A stretch of DNA of 64,000 nucleotides, taken from positions 28,609-92,608 of the forward strand of contig NZ_JBHUDD010000159.1 in assembly GCF_042677865.1 (NCBI RefSeq), written 5' to 3'. The DNA is from Lutimaribacter salitolerans. GTDB lineage: Bacteria; Pseudomonadota; Alphaproteobacteria; Rhodobacterales; Rhodobacteraceae. Shown here piece by piece: positions 25,884 through 35,271 of this stretch; positions within the stretch are counted from its first letter, which is position 1, and the number at the start of each line of letters is the position of its first letter. Position numbers and translations under genes: made by a program. The notes beneath the pieces were generated by a model. It was not told the DNA's origin, did no database searches, and saw nothing but the letters and a program-made list of their open reading frames with translations.

Positions 25884-26686
25884 CCGCGCCCGCCTACCCC
25901 ACAACGTGGCGTCGCCCGCCGCAAATCGTCAAGGACCGTCGCTGGCGGCTGGCCTTGCAGGTGGGCATGGTGGTCTACCTGATCCTGGCCATGGGCACCG
26001 TCGATGTGAACTGGACCCGTGTCTACGAGGGGCTGGAACGCGGACAGCGCTTCATCCTTGGGTTTCTGCAACCCGATTTCACCAGCCGCTGGACAGATAT
26101 CCGCCAGGGGCTGATCGAAAGCCTGACCATGACGCTGACCTCGACCGTGGTCGGTGTCGCCATCTCGGTGCCCATCGGGATCGGGGCCGCGCGCAACCTT
26201 GCACCGCGCTGGATCTATTACATCTGCCGCAGCATCATCGCGGTCAGCCGTGCCTTGCAGGAAATCATCATCGCGATCTTCCTTGTGGCGATGTTCGGTT
26301 TCGGCCCCTTTGCGGGGTTTCTGACGCTGTCCTTTGCCACCATCGGGTTCATTGCCAAGCTGCTGGCCGATGACATCGAAGAGATCAACGAAGGTCAGGC
26401 CGAGGCAATCCGTGCCACCGGCGCCTCGTGGTGGCAGGTGGTGAATTATGCGGTGCAGCCGCAGGTCATGCCACGGCTGATCGGCCTGTCGCTGTACCGC
26501 CTTGACATCAACTTCCGCGAAAGCGCGGTGATCGGTATCGTCGGTGCGGGCGGCATCGGAGCCACGCTGAACACCGCCATCGACCGGTATGAATACGACA
26601 GCGCGGGCGCGATCCTGCTGATCATCATCCTGATCGTGATGGTCGCCGAATACGGTTCCAGCTATCTGCGAAAGTTCCTGCAATGA
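25880..26686 (+). CDS. phnE: Phosphonate ABC transporter permease, first copy
   Basis: This 268-residue inner-membrane permease has about six spans and the EAA-type coupling loop (EGQAEAIRATGASWWQVVNY near 175). GVGAARN-like and RESAVIGIVGAGGIGATL blocks are typical of PhnE. The start and stop overlap the neighbouring genes by ATGA. It probably forms a heterodimer with the second PhnE. Confidence 0.93.
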   Translation: MTAPAYPTTWRRPPQIVKDRRWRLALQVGMVVYLILAMGTVDVNWTRVYEGLERGQRFILGFLQPDFTSRWTDIRQGLIESLTMTLTSTVVGVAISVPIGIGAARNLAPRWIYYICRSIIAVSRALQEIIIAIFLVAMFGFGPFAGFLTLSFATIGFIAKLLADDIEEINEGQAEAIRATGASWWQVVNYAVQPQVMPRLIGLSLYRLDINFRESAVIGIVGAGGIGATLNTAIDRYEYDSAGAILLIIILIVMVAEYGSSYLRKFLQ

Positions 26687-27495
26687 GCGATATGCCCCAT
26701 CACACCCAGATCTGGACCTATCGCACCCCGCGCGCGCGGCTGTTGCTGTGGGGCGGATGGCTGGCGCTGGTGGCGCTGTTCGTCTGGTGCTGGCAGATCA
26801 TGACCAAGGACACGATCTGGTTCTTCGTGCAAAGCGCGCCGACACAGGCCGCCGACATCGGCGGGCGGATGGTGCCCCCGGCCTGGGGATACCTGCCCGA
26901 ACTCATGGTGCCGCTGTGGGACACGATCAACATCGCCACGCTGGGCACCATCGGCGGTGTGATCATGGCGGTGCCCGTGGCCTTCATGGCGGCACGCAAC
27001 ACCACGCCCTCGGCCACGATCCTGCGGCCCATCGCATTGTTCATCATCGTGGCATCCCGCTCGATCAACTCGCTGATCTGGGCGCTTTTGCTGGTGGCGA
27101 TCATCGGCCCCGGTCTGCTGGCCGGGATCGTGGCCATCGCCCTGCGCTCCATCGGTTTTGTCGGCAAGCTGCTGTACGAGGCGATCGAGGAAACCGACGC
27201 CCGCCAGATCGAGGCGGTCGCCGCCACCGGGGCCAGCGGCGCGCAGGTGCTGAGCTATGGCATCGTGCCGCAGATCATGCCCGCATTCTGGGGAATTTCG
27301 GTCTTTCGCTGGGACATCAACATCCGCGAAAGCACCATTCTGGGCCTTGTCGGTGCGGGTGGTATCGGGCTGAAACTGCAGGCGTCGCTGAACGTTCTGG
27401 CCTGGAGCCAGGTGACCGTGATCCTGCTGCTGATTCTGGCCACCGTGGTGTTGAGCGAGTGGGTATCGGCCCGGATGCGCCACGCGATTATCTAG
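26683..27495 (+). CDS. phnE: Phosphonate ABC transporter permease, second copy
   Basis: This 270-residue permease is a diverged paralogue of the preceding one. It has the same fold, the EAA loop TDARQIEAVAATGASGAQVL (about 168-187) and RESTILGLVGAGGIGLKL near the end. It starts by ATGA overlap, and two tandem phnE genes are common in this transporter type. A short stem-loop (GGCCAGC/GCTGGCC, 27495-27513) follows the stop, without a T run. Confidence 0.93.
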   Translation: MSDMPHHTQIWTYRTPRARLLLWGGWLALVALFVWCWQIMTKDTIWFFVQSAPTQAADIGGRMVPPAWGYLPELMVPLWDTINIATLGTIGGVIMAVPVAFMAARNTTPSATILRPIALFIIVASRSINSLIWALLLVAIIGPGLLAGIVAIALRSIGFVGKLLYEAIEETDARQIEAVAATGASGAQVLSYGIVPQIMPAFWGISVFRWDINIRESTILGLVGAGGIGLKLQASLNVLAWSQVTVILLLILATVVLSEWVSARMRHAII

Positions 27496-27569
27496 GCCAG
27501 CTGGCGGCTGGCCCAACCCCTCTGAAAACAGGCGCATTTCGCCATGCAGAAACTAATTTCACGCATTTC

Positions 27570-27598
27570 TTGACAAGCGGGCCGGATCACCTTTTCAT
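27570..27598 (+). promoter_or_regulatory. Candidate sigma-70 promoter for the Liv operon
   Basis: TTGACA (27570-27575) lies 17 bases from TTTCAT (27593-27598) in the 155-base gap before the binding-protein gene. The -35 is perfect and the -10 matches 4 of 6. A strong GGGAGG ribosome site is at 27640-27645. Confidence 0.45.
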
Positions 27599-27650
27599 CC
27601 CAGTCAAGAAAGGTGCCGGAGGAGGGTGCCTTTCGCAAAGGGAGGAAATA

Positions 27651-28889
27651 ATGAAATTCATGACATCTGCCGCTTTGGCGGCTGCGATGGCTTTTGCGGC
27701 GATGGGTGCATCGGCGCAGGACGCAATCAAGATCGCCTACATCGACCCGCTGTCGGGGCCGATGGGACCGACCGGCGACCAGGGGCTGAAAGAATTCATG
27801 TTCGCCGCCGAACATGTCAACGCCAATGGCGGCATCAACGGTGCCATGGTCGAGGTCACAGGGTTCGACAACAAGGTGAACCCCAAGGAATCGCTGGTGC
27901 AATTTCAAAAGGCCCTCGACCAGGGGTATCGGTTCATCGCACAGGGCAACGGCTCGTCCGTGGCTTCGGCGCTGATCGATGCGGTGGAAAAGCACAACGA
28001 GCGCAACCCCGGCGAAGAGGTGCTGTTCCTCAACTACGCCGCGGTCGACCCCGTGTTCACCAATGATCGCTGCAGCTTCTGGCATTTCCGTTTTGACGCG
28101 GATGCCGACATGAAGATGGACGCCATCACCGACTGGCTGGCCGCCCAGGATGATATCAAAAAAGCCTATATCATCGGTCAGGACTACAGCTTTGGTCAGG
28201 CCGTCGGCGCGGCGGCAGAGCGGTTCATCACCGAAAAACGCCCCGATATCGAAATCGTCGGCAACGAGCTGCACCCCCTGGCCAAGGTCAAGGACTTCAC
28301 CCCCTATGTGCAGAAGATCATCAGCTCGGACGCGGATGTGATCATCACCGGCAACTGGGGCTCGGACATGGTGCTGCTGGTCAAGGCCGCGATCGATGCG
28401 GGCTGGGACAAGCCGATCCTGACCTATTACGGCGGATCGGTCGGCGCGGCCACCGCCATGGGCGAGGCCGCAGTGGGCAAGGTCAAGGCCATCGTCGAAG
28501 GCCACACGAACCTGCCGATGTCGGATGAGCACGCAGCGTATATCGACGCGTTCGAGGAAAAGTATTCGTCGAACGACTACTATTACCAGCGCGTTCACAA
28601 TGCGGTCTTCATGCTGGATGCCGCAGCCGAACAGGCGGGCAGCAACGATCCGGTCGATATCGCCTTTGCCCTGTCGGGGATGGAATTCGAAGGGCCGTAT
28701 GGCACCGTGACCATGCGCGAAGACAACCATCAAGCGTTGCAGCCGATGTTCCTGGCCACCTTCACCAAGGACGTCGAGCGCGGTGTCGAGGACTTGCCGC
28801 TTGGCTGGACCTCGGGTCCGGACGAGCGGATCGAGGCCGAGGCGACTCGCGCCGAGACCACGTGCCAGATGGAACGCCCTGAGAGGTAA
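27651..28889 (+). CDS. livJ: Branched-chain amino acid-type ABC transporter substrate-binding protein
   Basis: This 412-residue periplasmic receptor has a signal peptide (MKFMTSAALAAAMAFAAMGASAQ). The type-I Leu/Ile/Val-binding fold follows: IKIAYIDPLSGPMGPTGDQG, then AEHVNANGGINGAMVEV and DYSFGQAVGAAAERF. It starts at 27651 behind GGGAGGAAATA. The ligand could be a branched-chain amino acid, but this family also binds amides, urea and aromatic acids. An 11-base-pair stem-loop follows before livH. Confidence 0.92.
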   Translation: MKFMTSAALAAAMAFAAMGASAQDAIKIAYIDPLSGPMGPTGDQGLKEFMFAAEHVNANGGINGAMVEVTGFDNKVNPKESLVQFQKALDQGYRFIAQGNGSSVASALIDAVEKHNERNPGEEVLFLNYAAVDPVFTNDRCSFWHFRFDADADMKMDAITDWLAAQDDIKKAYIIGQDYSFGQAVGAAAERFITEKRPDIEIVGNELHPLAKVKDFTPYVQKIISSDADVIITGNWGSDMVLLVKAAIDAGWDKPILTYYGGSVGAATAMGEAAVGKVKAIVEGHTNLPMSDEHAAYIDAFEEKYSSNDYYYQRVHNAVFMLDAAAEQAGSNDPVDIAFALSGMEFEGPYGTVTMREDNHQALQPMFLATFTKDVERGVEDLPLGWTSGPDERIEAEATRAETTCQMERPER

Positions 28890-28912
28890 CCAGGCGTCGC
28901 ATCAATGAAATA

Positions 28913-28940
28913 GGATGCCGCGCCCAAGTGCGCGGCATCC
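28913..28940 (+). terminator. Stem-loop between livJ and livH
   Basis: GGATGCCGCGC-CCAAGT-GCGCGGCATCC is a perfect 11-base-pair stem followed by GTTTCGC. It probably acts as an attenuator or 3' stabiliser for the abundant binding-protein message. Confidence 0.6.
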
Positions 28941-28958
28941 GTTTCGCAAGAGGGTTCC

Positions 28959-29891
28959 ATGGAAACGATTGTCTTCTCGCTCCTGAACGGGGTGATCTAC
29001 GGCCTGTTGCTGTTCATGCTGTCCAGCGGCCTGACCCTGATCTTCAGCATGATGGGCGTGCTGAACTTTGCCCACGCCAGTTTCTACATGCTGGGGGCCT
29101 ATTTCGCCTATACGATCTCGGGCAGCACCAGTTTCTGGCTGGCGTTGATCCTGGCGCCGATCCTTGTCGGGGTGCTGGGCATGGCGGTCGAACGCTATGG
29201 CCTGCGCACCGTGCACGTGCACGGCCATGTGGCGGAACTGCTGTTCACCTTCGGGCTGGCCTATATCATCGATGAGGTGGTCAAGATCCTGTATGGCAAG
29301 ACCGCGGTCGATTACCGTGTTCCCGAGCTGCTGGATTTCCCCTTGTTCACGCTCTATGGCGCGCAATACCCGGCCTATCGCATTTTCATCCTCTTCATCG
29401 CGATCTTCATGCTGGCGGTGCTGTGGTACATCCTCAACCGCACCCGCGCGGGTCTGATCATCCAGGCGGCGCTGAGCCATCCGCACATGGTGGGCCATCT
29501 GGGCCATAACGTGCCGGTCATCTTCATGACCGTGTTCGGCGTCGGCTGTGCCCTGGCGGGTCTGGCCGGGGTGATCGGAGGCAACTATCTGGTCACCGAT
29601 CCAGCGATGGCGGTGCAGATGGGGCCGATCGTTTTCGTCGTCGTCGTGGTCGGCGGACTGGGCAGCCTGATGGGGGCCTTTATCGCCGCCATGTTGCTGG
29701 GCCTGTTGCAGACCTTTGCCGTGGCCGTCGATGCGACATTCTCGGACATGTTCTGGTGGCTGGGCCTGACACCCACATCCGAGGTGGGCAGCATCACCGT
29801 CGCCTCGCTGGCACCGATGCTGCCGTTCCTGCTGCTTGTGCTGATCCTGATGGTGCGCCCCACCGGTCTGATGGGAGATCGTGAACTATGA
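28959..29891 (+). CDS. livH: Branched-chain amino acid-type ABC permease LivH
   Basis: This 310-residue inner-membrane permease has about eight spans. It starts METIVFSLLNGVIYGLLLFML and has the LivH pattern GLTLIFSMMGVLNFAHASFYMLG-type (shown as blocks near 25-50) and the coupling region VVVVVGGLGSLMGAFIAAML near 225. It overlaps livM by ATGA. It pairs with LivM to form the translocation pore. Confidence 0.93.
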   Translation: METIVFSLLNGVIYGLLLFMLSSGLTLIFSMMGVLNFAHASFYMLGAYFAYTISGSTSFWLALILAPILVGVLGMAVERYGLRTVHVHGHVAELLFTFGLAYIIDEVVKILYGKTAVDYRVPELLDFPLFTLYGAQYPAYRIFILFIAIFMLAVLWYILNRTRAGLIIQAALSHPHMVGHLGHNVPVIFMTVFGVGCALAGLAGVIGGNYLVTDPAMAVQMGPIVFVVVVVGGLGSLMGAFIAAMLLGLLQTFAVAVDATFSDMFWWLGLTPTSEVGSITVASLAPMLPFLLLVLILMVRPTGLMGDREL

Positions 29892-31162
29892 CCGACGCAA
29901 TCACCACCCGGATGGAGGCGCTGACCCCGTCCAGCGCGGAAAAGTTCCGCCAGCGCGTTCTACCGCTGATCGTGCTGGCCGTTGTCGTGGCCGTGATCCC
30001 GTTCTTCGGCCCGTCGCGGACGATGTATTCGCTGCTCAGCGTGACCGGCATCAACATCGTTTTCGCGCTCAGCTACAACATGCTCTTGGGGCGCGGCGGA
30101 ATGCTGTCGTTTGGCCATGCGGTGTATTTCGGCCTTGGCGGCTATGCCGCCGTGCACGCCATGCGCGCGATCGAGAACGCCGAGGTCGGGTTCTGGACCA
30201 GCTATCCGGTGTTCTTCCTGCCGGTAATCGGCTTTGCCGGCGGCGCGCTGGCCGGGGCCGTGATCGGCTGGCCGTCGTGCCGCCGTGCGGGCGTGCCCTT
30301 TGCCATGATCTCGCTTGGCGTGGCCGAGCTGATCGCCGCGGCGGGCTTCATGTTCGGATCGGTCTTTGGCGGTGAAGAAGGGATTTCGGGCGACCGGATG
30401 AACGGGCCTGAACTGTTCGGCCTGTCGATGGGGCCGGTCAGCGATGTCTACTGGTTCGTTGCCTTCTGGACGGTTGTGGGCACCGCGGGCATCTATGCCT
30501 TTACCCGCACGCCGCTTGGCAAGCTGTCCGAGGCCACGCGCGACAACCCCGAGCGGGTGCAGTTCGTGGGCTATGATCCGCAGCGCGTGCGCTATCTGGT
30601 GTTCATCTTTGCCGGAGGTTTCGCCGGGCTGGCCGGTGGCATGTCCGCCGTCAACTTCGAGATCTTCACCCCCGAGGCGGTGTCGCTGATCCCGTCGGGC
30701 TTTGTGCTGCTGATGGCCTATATCGGCGGGATCAAGCATTTCGCCGGGCCGGTGATCGGGGCCGTCGTACTGACCTACATGCAGTCGAACCTGTCGGATT
30801 ACTCCGAAGCCTGGCTGCTGTATCTTGGCATCCTGTTCATGGGCATCATCATGTATGCGCCCAGCGGGCTGGCCGGTATCCTGTTCGGCACGTGGCACGG
30901 TCTGCGCGAAGACCCGGTGGGGCTGGTCACGCAGTGGTGGACGGCGGTCTTGGGCGCGGTTCTGACCTTCCTTGGCCTGATCGTGCTGATCGAAACCGCG
31001 GTGCGCTGGTCCAACGGTTATGGCGAGGTGTTCGAACCCTTCGGCGTGGAGCTGACCATGGCCAGCCCGCTGGCCTGGGTGCTGATCGTCGTTCTGATCG
31101 GGGCGGGCATCACCCTGTTGCGCCGCGCCTTTGTCCAATCCAGAGAGGAGGGCGGCGCATGA
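29888..31162 (+). CDS. livM: Branched-chain amino acid-type ABC permease LivM
   Basis: This 424-residue permease carries LivM blocks: NIVFALSYNMLLGRGGMLSF near 55, FGHAVYFGLGGYA, and AGGFAGLAGGMSAVNFEIF near 240. It is somewhat longer than typical, with additional C-terminal membrane segments after residue 345. The start overlaps livH and the stop overlaps livG, both by ATGA. Confidence 0.92.
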   Translation: MTDAITTRMEALTPSSAEKFRQRVLPLIVLAVVVAVIPFFGPSRTMYSLLSVTGINIVFALSYNMLLGRGGMLSFGHAVYFGLGGYAAVHAMRAIENAEVGFWTSYPVFFLPVIGFAGGALAGAVIGWPSCRRAGVPFAMISLGVAELIAAAGFMFGSVFGGEEGISGDRMNGPELFGLSMGPVSDVYWFVAFWTVVGTAGIYAFTRTPLGKLSEATRDNPERVQFVGYDPQRVRYLVFIFAGGFAGLAGGMSAVNFEIFTPEAVSLIPSGFVLLMAYIGGIKHFAGPVIGAVVLTYMQSNLSDYSEAWLLYLGILFMGIIMYAPSGLAGILFGTWHGLREDPVGLVTQWWTAVLGAVLTFLGLIVLIETAVRWSNGYGEVFEPFGVELTMASPLAWVLIVVLIGAGITLLRRAFVQSREEGGA

Positions 31163-31932
31163 CGGCCATGGCCCTGTCCCTGTCGCGGCTGAAAAAGAAC
31201 TTCGGCCCGGCGGAAATCATCTGCGGTGTCGATCTGGATATCGCGCCGGGAGAACGACACGCCATCATCGGTCCGAACGGGGCCGGGAAATCGACGCTGT
31301 TCAACCTGATATCCGGCCTCTACACGCCCTCGTCGGGCAGCGTAAAGCTGAACGGGCAGGAGATTGCCGGGATGAAACCCTTTGCGATCAACCGCATGGG
31401 ACTTAGCCGGTCGTTTCAGGTGTCGAACATCTTTGCCAACATGACGGTGCGCGAAAACGTGCGTTGCGGCGTTCTGCATTCGCTTGGTTACGGCTACAGC
31501 TTCTGGCGCAACATCGGCAACCTGCGCGATGTGCAGCGCAAGACCGGCGAGATACTGGAAAGCGTGGGCCTGCTGGACAAGGCCAACCTGCCCGCCTCGC
31601 TGTTGCCTTATGCAGATCAGCGCACGCTTGAGATCGCGATCACCATTGCCGGTGGCGCCGACGTGATCCTGCTTGACGAGCCGACGGCCGGCATGAGCCA
31701 TTCCGAGACTGATCGCGCGGTGGCCCTGATCCGCATGGCGACCGAGGGCAAGACGCTGATCATCGTCGAGCATGACATGGGCGTGGTGTTCAACATGGCC
31801 GACCGGATCAGCGTGCTGGTCTATGGCGAGATCATCGCCACCGGCGCCCCATCCGAGATACGCGGCGACCCCAAGGTGCGTGAGGCCTATCTGGGCGAAG
31901 AGGCCGACGACGAGCAGGAGGGCGTGGCATGA
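31159..31932 (+). CDS. livG: Branched-chain amino acid-type ABC ATPase LivG
   Basis: This 257-residue ATPase has an intact Walker A (GPNGAGKST near 39), Walker B (VILLDEPTAGMSH near 170) and the LivG-type C-terminal tail. The signature region reads LLPYADQRTLEIAITIA, less canonical than the usual LSGG, as is frequent in some LivG relatives. AGGAGGG precedes the start at 31159, which overlaps livM. It overlaps livF by ATGA. Confidence 0.92.
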   Translation: MTAMALSLSRLKKNFGPAEIICGVDLDIAPGERHAIIGPNGAGKSTLFNLISGLYTPSSGSVKLNGQEIAGMKPFAINRMGLSRSFQVSNIFANMTVRENVRCGVLHSLGYGYSFWRNIGNLRDVQRKTGEILESVGLLDKANLPASLLPYADQRTLEIAITIAGGADVILLDEPTAGMSHSETDRAVALIRMATEGKTLIIVEHDMGVVFNMADRISVLVYGEIIATGAPSEIRGDPKVREAYLGEEADDEQEGVA

Positions 31933-32636
31933 CCGAACCGATGCTGAAGGTGCGCGACCTGCACGCCTATTACGGCAAGTCGCATGTGTTGCAGGGCGTC
32001 AACCTCGAGATCATGCCGGGCGAGGTAATCGCCCTGCTGGGCCGCAACGGCGTGGGCCGGTCCACGACCGCCAAGGCGATCATGGGCGAGGTCCGGCCGC
32101 GTGGCGAGATCCATTTCAAGGGTCAGCCCATCGCAGGGCTGGAAAGCCACAGGATCGCCCGGATGGGACTGGGCTATGTTCCTGAAAGCAGGGACATCTT
32201 TCCGATGATGTCGGTGCGCAACAACCTGATCCTGGGGATCAAGGACATGCGTAGGCACGGCAAGTACACGGTCGATCAGATGCTGGACATGTTCCCCAAC
32301 CTGCGGGCGCGGGCCGACAATCTGGCGGGGGTTCTGTCAGGCGGGGAAAAGCAGATGCTGACCATGTGCCGCACGCTGATGGGCGATCCCGACCTGATCA
32401 TCATCGACGAACCAACGGAAGGTCTGGCCCCCAAGATCGTGCAGCAGATCGGCGACATGATCGCCGAAATCGCCAAGACCGGCGTGTCCATCCTGCTGGT
32501 CGAGCAGAAGCTGTCGATCGCCCTGCGGATCGCCAACCGGGTCTATGTCATGGGTCATGGCGAGATCGTCTGGGGCGGCACGCCGGCCGACTTCCGTGAT
32601 CGCGAGGATGTGCGCAAGGAGTGGCTGGAGGTCTGA
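31929..32636 (+). CDS. livF: Branched-chain amino acid-type ABC ATPase LivF with altered Walker A
   Basis: This 235-residue ATPase is full length with a normal signature (LSGGEKQML) and Walker B (LIIIDEPTEGLAP). Its Walker A reads LGRNGVGRSTT: Arg44 (codon CGG at 32058) replaces the Lys that binds the nucleotide phosphates. Lys-to-Arg here usually lowers ATP hydrolysis sharply, so LivF may bind but hardly hydrolyse ATP, leaving LivG as the main motor. Alternatively, Arg may be normal in this subfamily. It is the last gene of the operon. Confidence 0.9.
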   Translation: MTEPMLKVRDLHAYYGKSHVLQGVNLEIMPGEVIALLGRNGVGRSTTAKAIMGEVRPRGEIHFKGQPIAGLESHRIARMGLGYVPESRDIFPMMSVRNNLILGIKDMRRHGKYTVDQMLDMFPNLRARADNLAGVLSGGEKQMLTMCRTLMGDPDLIIIDEPTEGLAPKIVQQIGDMIAEIAKTGVSILLVEQKLSIALRIANRVYVMGHGEIVWGGTPADFRDREDVRKEWLEV

Positions 32637-32661
32637 TCCAGCCCGAAAACGGCCTGTGATT

Positions 32662-32692
32662 TGCATGCACATGGCATGCACATCCCGTGCAT
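32662..32692. promoter_or_regulatory. TGCA-rich palindromic motif, copy B
   Basis: TGCATGC-ACATG-GCATGCA (32662-32680) is an inverted repeat. It is followed by CATCCCGTGCA, so that 32675-32691 equals the reverse complement of 15822-15838. It lies between the convergent livF and antiporter genes, where a promoter is not expected. The function is unknown. Confidence 0.35.
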
Positions 32693-32742
32693 ACGCGCGC
32701 ACGGCCCCGCGTCGGGCCGGATGAGGATGACGGCGGTCGCGA

Positions 32743-34038
32743 TCAGCTGCTTCTCGGTGCCTCTGCGCTGTCGTCGGGCTGGATGGACTCGCCGTCCTCC
32801 GCGTCGCGGTCCAGCACCGCGACGGTCGCACCCGCCGTCAGGCCGTGAATGACTGTCGAGGCAAAGATGGTGAAGGCCACCACAGCCCAAAGCTGGCCTT
32901 CGTCGATGAACTCGATATGCGTGGCGGCATAGGCCAGATAGTACACCGACCCGATCCCGCGGACGCCATAGACCGCCACGACGGCCCGGGATCTGAGGTT
33001 CAGTGGCGACCCCCACATCCCCAGCATTCCGGCGATGGGCCGGACCACGAGGATCAGGCCGAAACCGATCAGCGTGAGCGACCAGTCAAGATAGGGCCAG
33101 AGCGTTGGCATGACACTGCCCAGAAGGACCAGAAGGATCGCGGTGATGGCGTGCTCGATCGAGGTGGCAAAGGAATGCAGTTGCCGGTGGAACCGGTGTT
33201 CGACCTCGTTCCTGCGACACAGCAGCCCCGCGACGAAAGCGGCGATGAAGCCGTAGCCTTCGGCCAATTCGACAAGCCCGTAGGCAAGGAACACCCCGGC
33301 CAGAACCAGCACGCCGGGCCCCGAGGCCGTGACCGTGTCCCAGGCGGGCATCGACAGGATGCGCCCCAGCAGCCAGCCGATGCCGATACCCATCACGGTG
33401 CCGACCCCGATGCGGTACAGCACGTCCCATGCCAGCCATTCCACAAGCCAACCGGACGGGTCCGCCCCCTGCGCGGCGATGTGCAACGCAAGATAGACGA
33501 ACGGAAAGGCAAGGCCGTCGTTCAACCCGGCCTCGGTGGTCAGCGCAAAGCGGACGGGATGCTCTTTGCCCTCGAGCGGCGGGCCGACCTGAAGATCGTC
33601 GGCAAGAACCGGGTCGGTCGGGGCCAGCACCGCCCCCAGCAGGACCGCGCCGCCCAGGGTCAACCCGGCCAGTCCCCAGCCAAGCAGCGCGACCGCGGCG
33701 ATGGTCAGGGGCATGGTGATGACCAGCAGCCTGACCGTCGGTGCCCAAAGCCGCCAGCCCCCCAGATTGTCGATCCGCAGCCCGGTGCCGAACAGCACGA
33801 TGATGACGACAAGCTCGGCCGAAATCTCCCAAATGCCCGGGTTCTGGGTCGGGTCTATGCCCGAAACCAGACCCGGAAACAGCAGCGATCCGGCCATCCC
33901 GCAGGCCATGAGCAGCGCCGTCGCCGCCGGGGGGCGCCGGACGATGAGATGCGGCAGCCAGTAGGACACCAGAAGGCTTGCACCCAGGGCGACCAGCAGG
34001 ATGTGGTAGGGATCAAAGGCGAAGCGTGCGGTTTCCAT
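32743..34038 (-). CDS. CPA1-type cation/proton antiporter
   Basis: This 431-residue membrane protein has about 12 spans and the sodium/proton exchanger core: VLAPTDPVLADDL near 143 and TTEAGLNDGLAFP near 168 carry the conserved acidic and Asn residues of the ion site. YGVRGIGSVYYLAY is found near 360. A short acidic tail ends the protein. I chose METARFAFDPYH as the start over an upstream GTG. It lies 102 bases downstream of the metal transporter operon on the same strand, so it may be co-transcribed. The transported cation is not known. Confidence 0.88.
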   Translation of the reverse strand: METARFAFDPYHILLVALGASLLVSYWLPHLIVRRPPAATALLMACGMAGSLLFPGLVSGIDPTQNPGIWEISAELVVIIVLFGTGLRIDNLGGWRLWAPTVRLLVITMPLTIAAVALLGWGLAGLTLGGAVLLGAVLAPTDPVLADDLQVGPPLEGKEHPVRFALTTEAGLNDGLAFPFVYLALHIAAQGADPSGWLVEWLAWDVLYRIGVGTVMGIGIGWLLGRILSMPAWDTVTASGPGVLVLAGVFLAYGLVELAEGYGFIAAFVAGLLCRRNEVEHRFHRQLHSFATSIEHAITAILLVLLGSVMPTLWPYLDWSLTLIGFGLILVVRPIAGMLGMWGSPLNLRSRAVVAVYGVRGIGSVYYLAYAATHIEFIDEGQLWAVVAFTIFASTVIHGLTAGATVAVLDRDAEDGESIQPDDSAEAPRSS

Positions 34039-34140
34039 GCCCTTGTGTGCACCAGTTCCGCAGGCCTTAACAACCACACATGGCAGCGATCACGCGATTG
34101 CGCGGGAGGTAAGGGAAATCGGCAGATCGCGTGCCGGGCC

Positions 34141-35271
34141 TTAGCGATCGTGGCGGCCAAAGATGGCCTCGACCACGGCGGTTCCCTTGGGGCGAAGGAT
34201 CAGCAGACCCTCGTGACGCTCGATCAGGTCGCGGTCATGGGCGCGCAGCACGGCTGCCCGGGCGCGCGGCTCGGACCAGCGCAGATGGCTGACGAGCGCG
34301 CGCAGCGTGTTTTCCTCGGGCATGGCGGGGGTGCCCTGATGGGTGAACAGATGCGCCACCAGCGCGCGGCAGTCATGATCCAGCCGTTCGGTGCGCCAGC
34401 GCAGGGCCTGCGCGATCAGACCCCGGTGCGGCGCGAACAGCAGCGCCAGCGCAAACCAGACGCCTGTCATGCTGGCCATCATGCCGCCGATCGAGACGTT
34501 CCAGCGCACGGCCAGAAAATAACCCGTCACGCAGGCCGCGACCGACAGCGCGACCGCCAGCACCACCATCAGCCACAACCGGCGCGTCAGCAGGTAGGCG
34601 GTGGCGGGTGGCACGATGACGAAGGCGATGAACAGGATCGCCCCCACCGCATCAAACGCGGCAACCGCGGTGACGCTGGTCAGGGTCAGGATCGCATAGT
34701 GCAGCACGCCGGGCAGGAAACCCAGCGCCGCCGCAAGACCCGGATCGAAGGTGGCAAGCTTGAGCTCTTTCCACAGCGCCAGCACGAAGACCAAGTTGAC
34801 CGCCAGCACGACCGCCAGCGTCACCACCGCGACCGGCACCGCCGTGCCCAGGATGGTGACGGTGTTCAACCAGACAAAGCCGATCTCGCCCAGCAGCACG
34901 GTGTCGACGTCGATATGCACGTCGCGCGCGTTCATCGAGATCAGGATGACACCGGCGGCGAACAGCGCGGGAAACACCAGACCGATGGCGGCGTCCATCT
35001 TGACCAGCCGCGACCGGGCCAGAAGTTCGGACAGCACCACGGTCAGCACGCCGGTCATGGCTGCGCCCAGCACCTGCACCGGGCCGGAGACATGGCCGGT
35101 CAGCAGCCAGACCACGATGATGCCGAAGACGATGGAGTGGCTGATGGCGTCGGTCAGCATGGCATTGCCGCGCAGGACGAGGAAAGAGCCCAGCAGCGCG
35201 GCGGAGATGCCAACCAGAATACCGCTCAGCACGATCATCGCCGGTATCGAGCCGAAGAAGGCGGCGCTCAT
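34141..35271 (-). CDS. Mn/Fe-type ABC transporter permease with C-terminal winged-helix-like tail (second permease)
   Basis: This 376-residue ABC-3 family permease has about eight spans over residues 5-285, with LRGNAMLTDAISHSIVFG near 29 and FDAVGAILFIAFVIVPPATA near 205. Residues about 295-376 are soluble and charged (RALVSHLRWSEPRARAAVL, then HDRDLIERHEGLLIL) and look like a winged-helix domain. In the chlamydial YtgCR protein such a fusion releases a DtxR-like repressor. The start overlaps the first permease stop by ATGA. The sit/mnt naming is by analogy. Confidence 0.88.
   Translation of the reverse strand: MSAAFFGSIPAMIVLSGILVGISAALLGSFLVLRGNAMLTDAISHSIVFGIIVVWLLTGHVSGPVQVLGAAMTGVLTVVLSELLARSRLVKMDAAIGLVFPALFAAGVILISMNARDVHIDVDTVLLGEIGFVWLNTVTILGTAVPVAVVTLAVVLAVNLVFVLALWKELKLATFDPGLAAALGFLPGVLHYAILTLTSVTAVAAFDAVGAILFIAFVIVPPATAYLLTRRLWLMVVLAVALSVAACVTGYFLAVRWNVSIGGMMASMTGVWFALALLFAPHRGLIAQALRWRTERLDHDCRALVAHLFTHQGTPAMPEENTLRALVSHLRWSEPRARAAVLRAHDRDLIERHEGLLILRPKGTAVVEAIFGRHDR

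Noticed and set aside
32662..32692. The TGCATGC palindrome as a replication origin or transposon end
   Set aside because: There are no DnaA boxes, target duplications or transposase nearby, and the only related site is the motif upstream of adk.
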